DNA of 64,000 nt from Paenibacillus sp. MAEPY2 (GTDB lineage: Bacteria; Bacillota; Bacilli; Paenibacillales; Paenibacillaceae), in assembly GCF_000499205.1 (NCBI RefSeq), contig NZ_AWUK01000032.1, forward strand, positions 62,001 to 126,000, given 5' to 3'. The notes below the pieces were generated by a model that did not search any database, was not told the DNA's origin, and worked only from the letters and a program-made list of their open reading frames with translations. The translations under genes were made by a program, and so were the position numbers. This document shows positions 59,109 through 64,000 of the stretch, piece by piece (positions within the stretch are counted from its first letter, which is position 1; the number at the start of each line of letters is the position of its first letter).

Positions 59109-60239
59109 ATGCTACAAGAAACGATCGGTATTCTGTTCGATTCACGCATGTACCGGGGGATACCGGCTAGAAGGACGGGTCAGGAATCACTCGCGAATGT
59201 TGAACAGGCAGCGGCCTGTTATGGATTAATCCCTTGTTTTTTGCGGCTGGAAGACGTGGATTCGGATAACAAAACCTGTATGGCTTATGTAAAAAAAGAG
59301 GGTATATACGTGCGTCAAAGGATGCCATTGCCTTCCGTTATTCATAATCGGGCTCTCCAGCTTCGCCGTACGGAGCAGCACCAGGTGACCCAACTTCTGT
59401 TGCAGGGCATACAGGTATACAATGTTCGCAATCGATACCGCAAAGATCACATTCACGAGATGCTTTATCAGGACCCCGGTCTCAGGCAGCATCTCCCCCG
59501 TGCGGTCAAGGCTACACCCGATTCTCTGGCCTATATGATGGAACATTACGATGATCTGGTGATCAAGCCATGCAGCGGAAGCATCGGCCACGGCATTATG
59601 CGGATATTCCAAAAGGATGGTCAATGGAAACTCACTTGTGAGACAAGAACTTCACGCAAGGGATGGGCTACCTTTCGACTGAATAAGGGACAACTGCCCT
59701 CAGCTACCCTTCGCCGTATTTTTCGTCATGCCTATCTTATTGAAGAGCGCATACCTCTGGTTCGTTATGAAGGAAGACCCGTAGATCTGCGGGTCTCGGT
59801 GCAACGTGGAGGTGACGGTCTGTGGGGAATCACGGGCATATTCGCCAAGGTAGCTCCGGCTCATACGTTTGTTACAAATATCGCCCAGGGCAGCAAAGTC
59901 ATGACGCTGGCTGAAGCCCTTGGTTCGGAGGAATCCGACTGGCATCTACTAGAACTGGAGGACAGAATCAAGTCTGTGGGGCTCCGCATCGCACGGACGC
60001 TGGCTTCGAGCTTGCCACATCTTGCGGACCTTGGACTTGATATGGGGATAACAGAGAAAAGGCGGATTTATTTTATCGAATGCAACGGAAGGGATCAACG
60101 CTACGGTTTCCGCAAGGCCGGGATGACGGAGCATTGGAAAGCCAGTTACCGACAACCGATGGCTTATGGACGTCTGCTGTTGGAACAGAATTCGCGCATA
60201 CCGCGGCAACCTCAGACGTACGATAGGAGCCTATATTGA
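59109..60239 (+). CDS. YheC/YheD-family ATP-grasp spore-associated protein
   Basis: A 376-residue protein of the YheC/YheD (endospore coat-associated) family. The ATG at 59109 has GGAGG 8 nt upstream. N-terminal IGILFDSRMYRGIPARRTGQESLANVEQAAACYG; a mid domain with VYNVRNRYRKDHIHEMLYQDPGLRQHLP; ATP-grasp core LVIKPCSGSIGHGIMRI, EERIPLVRYEGRPVDLRVSVQRGGDGLW and IYFIECNGRDQRYGFRKAGM, with the usual metal-binding Glu/Asn. It may ligate an amino acid or peptide to a surface component. Followed 85 bp later by psd. Confidence 0.85.
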   Translation: MLQETIGILFDSRMYRGIPARRTGQESLANVEQAAACYGLIPCFLRLEDVDSDNKTCMAYVKKEGIYVRQRMPLPSVIHNRALQLRRTEQHQVTQLLLQGIQVYNVRNRYRKDHIHEMLYQDPGLRQHLPRAVKATPDSLAYMMEHYDDLVIKPCSGSIGHGIMRIFQKDGQWKLTCETRTSRKGWATFRLNKGQLPSATLRRIFRHAYLIEERIPLVRYEGRPVDLRVSVQRGGDGLWGITGIFAKVAPAHTFVTNIAQGSKVMTLAEALGSEESDWHLLELEDRIKSVGLRIARTLASSLPHLADLGLDMGITEKRRIYFIECNGRDQRYGFRKAGMTEHWKASYRQPMAYGRLLLEQNSRIPRQPQTYDRSLY

Positions 60240-60324
60240 TTTCGCGGGCATTCTGTGTCAATATTATGCAGAACGGCCGGTCCTGCCGGCCTTGAAGTTC
60301 GCACTAACCCTAAGGGGGATATTC

Positions 60325-61116
60325 ATGGCAAAAACGCTGTTGCGGTTAATGACCGAGCTTTCTTCTCGCAAATGGATCTCCCGGACTGTGGGAGCCTTCT
60401 CCAAAAGCCGAGGAAGCAAGGCATTTATCCCTTATTTTGTCCGGACCTACGACATCCCTGTTCAGGAAGCTGAAAAAGACTGGAAGGAATATCGTTCATT
60501 GAATGATTTCTTTACCCGTAAACTTAAACCGGGCATGCGCCCGCTTGAACTTTCAGAACATGCATTGATCAGTCCGGTAGATGCCAAAATCACGGCAGCC
60601 GGTCCGATATCTGCTGGAACGCTCCTGAATGTTAAGGGACAAAATTATACACTTGCTGAATTATTAAACCACTCACCGCATCTGGAGAAGTACAAGCACG
60701 GCTATGCTTTTGTCCTATACCTCAGTCCTCGCGACTATCACCGCATTCATGCGCCTGTTAGCGGTCGCCGAATGGAGAGTGAACATATTAAGGGCAAGGT
60801 TTATCCGGTAAATGATTTTGGCCTGACCCATATGAAATCGGTGCTGAGTCGAAACGAACGGCTCATTACGTATATTGCCCATGATTTTGGAGAAGTTGCT
60901 GTCGTGAAGGTAGGCGCAATGAATGTGAGCAGTATACAGTACGCCGGTACGGATGTCAGTTCCTGGGCACAAGGCGATGATCTCGCATATTTTGAATTCG
61001 GTTCCACCGTCGTACTGTTGACGCAGAGCGGCACATTCGAACCGAAACCGGGCTTGCAGCCTGGTGATTCCGTCAAAATGGGAGAATTGCTCGGTCGGTT
61101 AAAACCCATCCAATGA
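60325..61116 (+). CDS. psd: Phosphatidylserine decarboxylase, pyruvoyl-dependent
   Basis: A 263-residue proenzyme. The ATG at 60325 has AAGGGGG 6 nt upstream; an earlier ATG at 60166 overlaps the preceding gene and lacks a ribosome site. FEFGSTVVLL contains the self-cleavage site: Ser227 becomes the pyruvoyl group, so the alpha chain is about 37 residues. Also SPVDAKITAAGPI, YAFVLYLSPRDYHRIHAPVSG and VAVVKVGAMNVSSI. Membrane-associated; makes phosphatidylethanolamine. Its PS synthase gene is not in the window. Terminator at 61126-61160. Confidence 0.95.
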   Translation: MAKTLLRLMTELSSRKWISRTVGAFSKSRGSKAFIPYFVRTYDIPVQEAEKDWKEYRSLNDFFTRKLKPGMRPLELSEHALISPVDAKITAAGPISAGTLLNVKGQNYTLAELLNHSPHLEKYKHGYAFVLYLSPRDYHRIHAPVSGRRMESEHIKGKVYPVNDFGLTHMKSVLSRNERLITYIAHDFGEVAVVKVGAMNVSSIQYAGTDVSSWAQGDDLAYFEFGSTVVLLTQSGTFEPKPGLQPGDSVKMGELLGRLKPIQ

Positions 61117-61125
61117 GCAATGAGC

Positions 61126-61160
61126 AGATGATTCCTGAATAACAGGAGTCATCTTTTTTA
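61126..61160 (+). terminator. Rho-independent terminator of psd
   Basis: AGATGA-TCCTG paired with CAGGA-TCATCT across an AATAA loop, followed by TTTTTTA, 9 nt after the stop. Confidence 0.85.
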
Positions 61161-61394
61161 ATTTCTGATACACAGAAGAGATTACACGCAGAACATTTGC
61201 CTATATAAAAAGGTACTCGCAGCCGGAACACCTTTTTAGGGTAAAGTGTCCAGGCTATGAGTACCTTTGGCTGATCAGAGAATCCAATTATCTGCTTCAG
61301 ATCTATGTAGAAGCCAAGATGACATCCGTTCTCATTCCATGTATACATGCAATACGAAGCTATGCTTCGTCATATTAGTTTTTCTGACCATTTC

Positions 61395-61511
61395 TTAAAA
61401 CCATACGTCCTGCATTTCCTCTGCCGGTTTGTTGCGGCGCAGGCGGTTCCGGAAAAGATTAAAGCCCTTTATAGAGCATCCCCGGTTGCGGACCCGACGT
61501 TTTCCGTTCAT
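61395..61511 (-). CDS. Candidate 38-residue basic protein
   Basis: The ATG at 61511 has AAAGGGGG 8 nt upstream. The 38-residue product begins MNGKRRVRNRGCSIKGFN and ends EEMQDVWF; it is strongly basic in the first 28 residues (11 Arg/Lys) with one cysteine. It lies between psd and the AraC-type regulator on the minus strand, 94 bp after the latter's stop. No family recognised. The good ribosome site and charge bias favour a real gene, but its shortness keeps confidence low. Confidence 0.4.
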   Translation of the reverse strand: MNGKRRVRNRGCSIKGFNLFRNRLRRNKPAEEMQDVWF

Positions 61512-61605
61512 CACAAGTTCCCCCTTTCGATCGTCTGGAATGCTACATACTTACCCCTGCTTCCCAGAATTGAAACGTTGCCATATTCTACCCGACAAAG
61601 AGGCC

Positions 61606-62391
61606 CTATCGAATCTCGGACGGACTTTTGCCGGTATATTGCTTGAACTGACGACTGAAGAAAAAGATATCCCGGTACCCAAGGGCATCCGCCACTTCGG
61701 TCACATTCATGCCGGTATGTACCAGCAAATGCTCGGCCCGCTCAATGCGCATGCGAATGATATAGGATTGCACGGACGAACCAATCAATTCCTTGAACTT
61801 GATCGAGAAGTATCGAGGCGATAATCCAGCTCTGGCAGCGAGGTCTTCCACGCGATGTGTTATCCCCGGATGCTGGCGTACATAGTTAGCAACCTCCTGG
61901 ATGACATCAGATAACTGGTTGCTCACCTTTTTCTCCACAGGAGCTTCCGTGTCCGCGCGCAGCAAATGAATCATCAGCTGTTTCAGAATCAGCCGACTTT
62001 CTTCCTCACGCCCATATACATCGGATAAGAACAGCCGTACATACCGAGCCAGCAAATGCTCGAATTCGACCGTTTCCAGTACTTCACGGTAGGACTGCGG
62101 AACATCATTAACGGGTATATCGACATCAAAATGAATATACGTAAGTACCAACGGTTTTTGCTTATTATGTGTAGCAGTAGGATGATCTCCTGGCCTGAAC
62201 AGGAAACAGCTCCCCTTGCCCACTTCATATGGCTGATCGTTCAGCACCACGGTCCCCTCACCGCTCCACACGTAAAATAAGTCATAGTTTTGCATCGGTT
62301 TTTCCCGCTTCTGCCACTTCCATCCCGGTTCGCAGACAATTTTGGCGACGGCGGGCAAAATAACAAAAGATGACGGCGATGCCTGCAGCAT
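61606..62391 (-). CDS. AraC-family transcriptional regulator with N-terminal cupin sensor
   Basis: A 261-residue regulator. Residues 1-110 form an AraC-type cupin (FYVWSGEGTVVLNDQPYEVGKGSCFLFRPGDHPTA), then two helix-turn-helix units: VEDLAARAGLSPRYFSIKFKELIGSSVQSYIIRMRIERAEHLL and NVTEVADALGYRDIFFFSRQFKQYTGKSPSEIR. GGGGGAGTG lies upstream of the ATG. It is probably monocistronic and may control a sugar-use gene outside the window; its ligand is unknown. Confidence 0.9.
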   Translation of the reverse strand: MLQASPSSFVILPAVAKIVCEPGWKWQKREKPMQNYDLFYVWSGEGTVVLNDQPYEVGKGSCFLFRPGDHPTATHNKQKPLVLTYIHFDVDIPVNDVPQSYREVLETVEFEHLLARYVRLFLSDVYGREEESRLILKQLMIHLLRADTEAPVEKKVSNQLSDVIQEVANYVRQHPGITHRVEDLAARAGLSPRYFSIKFKELIGSSVQSYIIRMRIERAEHLLVHTGMNVTEVADALGYRDIFFFSRQFKQYTGKSPSEIR

Positions 62392-62515
62392 GTCGCCACT
62401 CCCCCTTGAAAGTTAATCTCTTTTGCATACGGCATCAATAATGATGCGATATGTGTATATATATGATTCCTGCTCCTGCTGGAGCGAAACGCCTTATTCC
62501 ATTATACAGCGGAAT

Positions 62516-63976
62516 TCACCGAAACGAAAATGTGCACTTCTCCCATGCTAACCGCAATCGCCTTATCCCCTCTTGAATCTCCTCTTTCTCCAAATGTGCA
62601 AAGCCAAAACACACAGCCGGAGGACCTGGAGTCAGCCGATAACGCACCGCATCACGGAATACGACACCTTCTTCCAGAGCCAGTGCCTTGAACCGTTCAT
62701 AACTGTCGATACTCCCTTTCCAGGCAGCATAAATATGCAATCCAGCATCCCCAGGCTGCATGAGGAAAGGTTCCGGTAATTCCCGCTTCATCTCACTGAC
62801 AAAAAAAGCATGCCGTTCCCCGTACAGACGGGTTAACCGTCTTAGATGGCGCAAATATCCTCCCCGGGTCATAAACTTCGCAAGTGCACGCTGCTCCAGA
62901 AGGGCAGGAGGGACCGGTTCGTACAGTGCTTTTGCAGCGATCAGAGGCTGCACCAGACCTGGCGGCAGAACCGCATAGCCAAGCCGGAAGGATGCAACCA
63001 TCGTTTGTGAGAACGATCCGACATAGATGACCCTTTGTTCACGATCAAGTACTTTGAGCGGTTCAATCGGTCTACCGCCCCAGCGAAATTCACTGTCATA
63101 ATCATCTTCAATAATGACGGCGTTGCGCTCCGACGCCCATTCAAGTATGGTTCTCCGCCTGTCCAAACCAAGGACTGCTCCTGTAGGAAACTGGCGGGTT
63201 GGGGTCACAAATAACGTCTGTGCCTCCCAGCTCTGCGGAATAATTCCCCCGCTATCCACCTCCGCTGGAATAATCGTTCCTCCACAGGACTTCACTGCAT
63301 GGGCAATCCCCTGATAACCCGGATTTTCCAATACAACAGCTGCCCCCTCCGGGATAAGCAGCTGTGCCAGCAGGGTGATGCCCTGCATGGAACCACTAAA
63401 CAACACGATCTGTGATGCATCAGCCTGGATGCCGCGTGTCCATCTTAGATGTGACGCAATGGCCTCACGCAGTTCAAGATCTCCAGCAGTACCACTTCGT
63501 TCATGTGATCCACTGCTGCGATGAACGGCGGCCAATGCACTTTTCCATTCCGCTTGCGGGAAGTGCTCGGCAGGCATGCGCTGTACATGGAAGTTGATGA
63601 CCGGTTTCTCCCGTTCAATAGATGACGGTTTTTCCTTTTGATTATGAATATTCAGCATGCTCACCCGCTCTCCCCATGGAGAAAGTGGAAGGATCGCTTC
63701 CTGTCCCGCATGTTCCTGTGCCGTTAATGTGTCCGAAACAAAAGTCCCTCTTCCCCGATGTGCCCGCACATAGCCATCAGCGAGCAGCATGTCATACACC
63801 TGGGCTACGGAGCCGCGTGACATTTCATACTGACGTGCTAACTCTCGGGTGGAAGGCAGTCTTGTGCCACCAACCAGCATTCCTGCATGAATGGCGTCAC
63901 GCAAAGCATGGTACAATGCCTCGTATTTGTAGCGATGTTGAAGCTCGTATGAATCCATGTGCAGCCATAATTCCAT
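62516..63976 (-). CDS. MocR/PdxR-type regulator (GntR HTH plus aminotransferase domain)
   Basis: A 486-residue fusion. The ATG at 63976 follows AAAGGGG by 7 nt. Residues 15-80 are a GntR winged helix (YHALRDAIHAGMLVGGTRLPSTRELARQYEMSRGSVAQVYDMLLADGYV, ending RGRGTFVSD). A Pro/Gln linker follows; from about 140 comes a fold-type I aminotransferase domain: VLFSGSMQG, ENPGYQG, IIEDDYDSEFRW. The PLP-lysine motif expected as GSFSKT reads GSFSQT (Gln324, CAA codon), so the usual internal aldimine lysine is missing. Near relatives control pyridoxal or GABA pathways; the target here is unknown. Confidence 0.87.
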   Translation of the reverse strand: MELWLHMDSYELQHRYKYEALYHALRDAIHAGMLVGGTRLPSTRELARQYEMSRGSVAQVYDMLLADGYVRAHRGRGTFVSDTLTAQEHAGQEAILPLSPWGERVSMLNIHNQKEKPSSIEREKPVINFHVQRMPAEHFPQAEWKSALAAVHRSSGSHERSGTAGDLELREAIASHLRWTRGIQADASQIVLFSGSMQGITLLAQLLIPEGAAVVLENPGYQGIAHAVKSCGGTIIPAEVDSGGIIPQSWEAQTLFVTPTRQFPTGAVLGLDRRRTILEWASERNAVIIEDDYDSEFRWGGRPIEPLKVLDREQRVIYVGSFSQTMVASFRLGYAVLPPGLVQPLIAAKALYEPVPPALLEQRALAKFMTRGGYLRHLRRLTRLYGERHAFFVSEMKRELPEPFLMQPGDAGLHIYAAWKGSIDSYERFKALALEEGVVFRDAVRYRLTPGPPAVCFGFAHLEKEEIQEGIRRLRLAWEKCTFSFR

Positions 63977-64000
63977 CCTGCACCCCTTTTCCAAATAAAT

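Noticed and set aside
61347..61824. Plus-strand open frames of 99 and 131 codons
   Set aside because: Overlap the AraC gene on the opposite strand; no ribosome site or recognisable sequence.

Overview
The window looks like a chromosomal segment of a spore-forming Bacillota, most likely a Paenibacillus. The reasons are strong AGGAGG ribosome binding sites, frequent GTG and TTG starts, CgeB-type and YheC/YheD-type spore proteins, a zinc-independent FolE2/S14 pair, an M4 neutral protease, and a giant decapeptide-repeat protein ending in a WIAG-like tail. Almost everything is on the minus strand. The species cannot be fixed from sequence alone.

Left end (1-4425): a minus-strand cluster of four small basic or coiled-coil proteins, two CgeB-like glycosyltransferases and a truncated GT-B glycosyltransferase, probably spore-surface modification. 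4548-7621: an L-cystine-type amino-acid ABC importer (tcyKLMN-like). 7915-12131: a small unknown protein, a GNAT acetyltransferase, and modAB diverging from a one-component molybdate regulator.

Centre (12266-34543): a zinc-starvation island of about 22 kb. Four Zur-type operator sequences occur at three promoters. The first promoter drives a COG0523 metallochaperone, zinc-free S14, an FAD oxidoreductase with a cysteine tail, a FeoB-like G-protein permease with an unusual cysteine cluster, a DUF3024 protein and zinc-independent FolE2. The second drives cntKLM-cntABCDF-cntE-cntE2: synthesis, export and re-import of a nicotianamine-like opine metallophore of the staphylopine/bacillopaline class. 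The third drives a second complete five-gene Opp-type importer paralogous to CntABCDF. Together these genes replace zinc enzymes, salvage zinc and scavenge it from outside.

34729-44387: a sulphur-salvage cluster with an M20 deacylase, two luciferase-like flavin monooxygenases, an SsuE-like FMN reductase, a LysR regulator, an Opp-type importer without ATPases, and a glutaredoxin-like protein. Its gene content resembles the Bacillus subtilis ytmI-type S-alkyl-cysteine degradation operon. Sequence motifs shared with the tcy promoter region suggest co-regulation. 44704-51531: a six-gene glycosylation operon with four GT2 enzymes, one GT-D fold enzyme and an RmlA-like nucleotidyltransferase; several carry a basic tail plus a Tyr/Gly-repeat motif also found in the left-end cluster. 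52292-53857: secreted thermolysin-like protease. 54044-58714: a 1556-residue protein with 116 in-register decapeptide repeats. 59109-61116: YheC/YheD-type ATP-grasp spore protein and phosphatidylserine decarboxylase. The right end holds a 38-codon candidate gene, an AraC regulator and a MocR-type regulator lacking the usual PLP lysine.

A dispersed repeat family with a core of about 30 bp occurs five times between 10940 and 34728. Four copies lie directly upstream of a gene in the same relative orientation.
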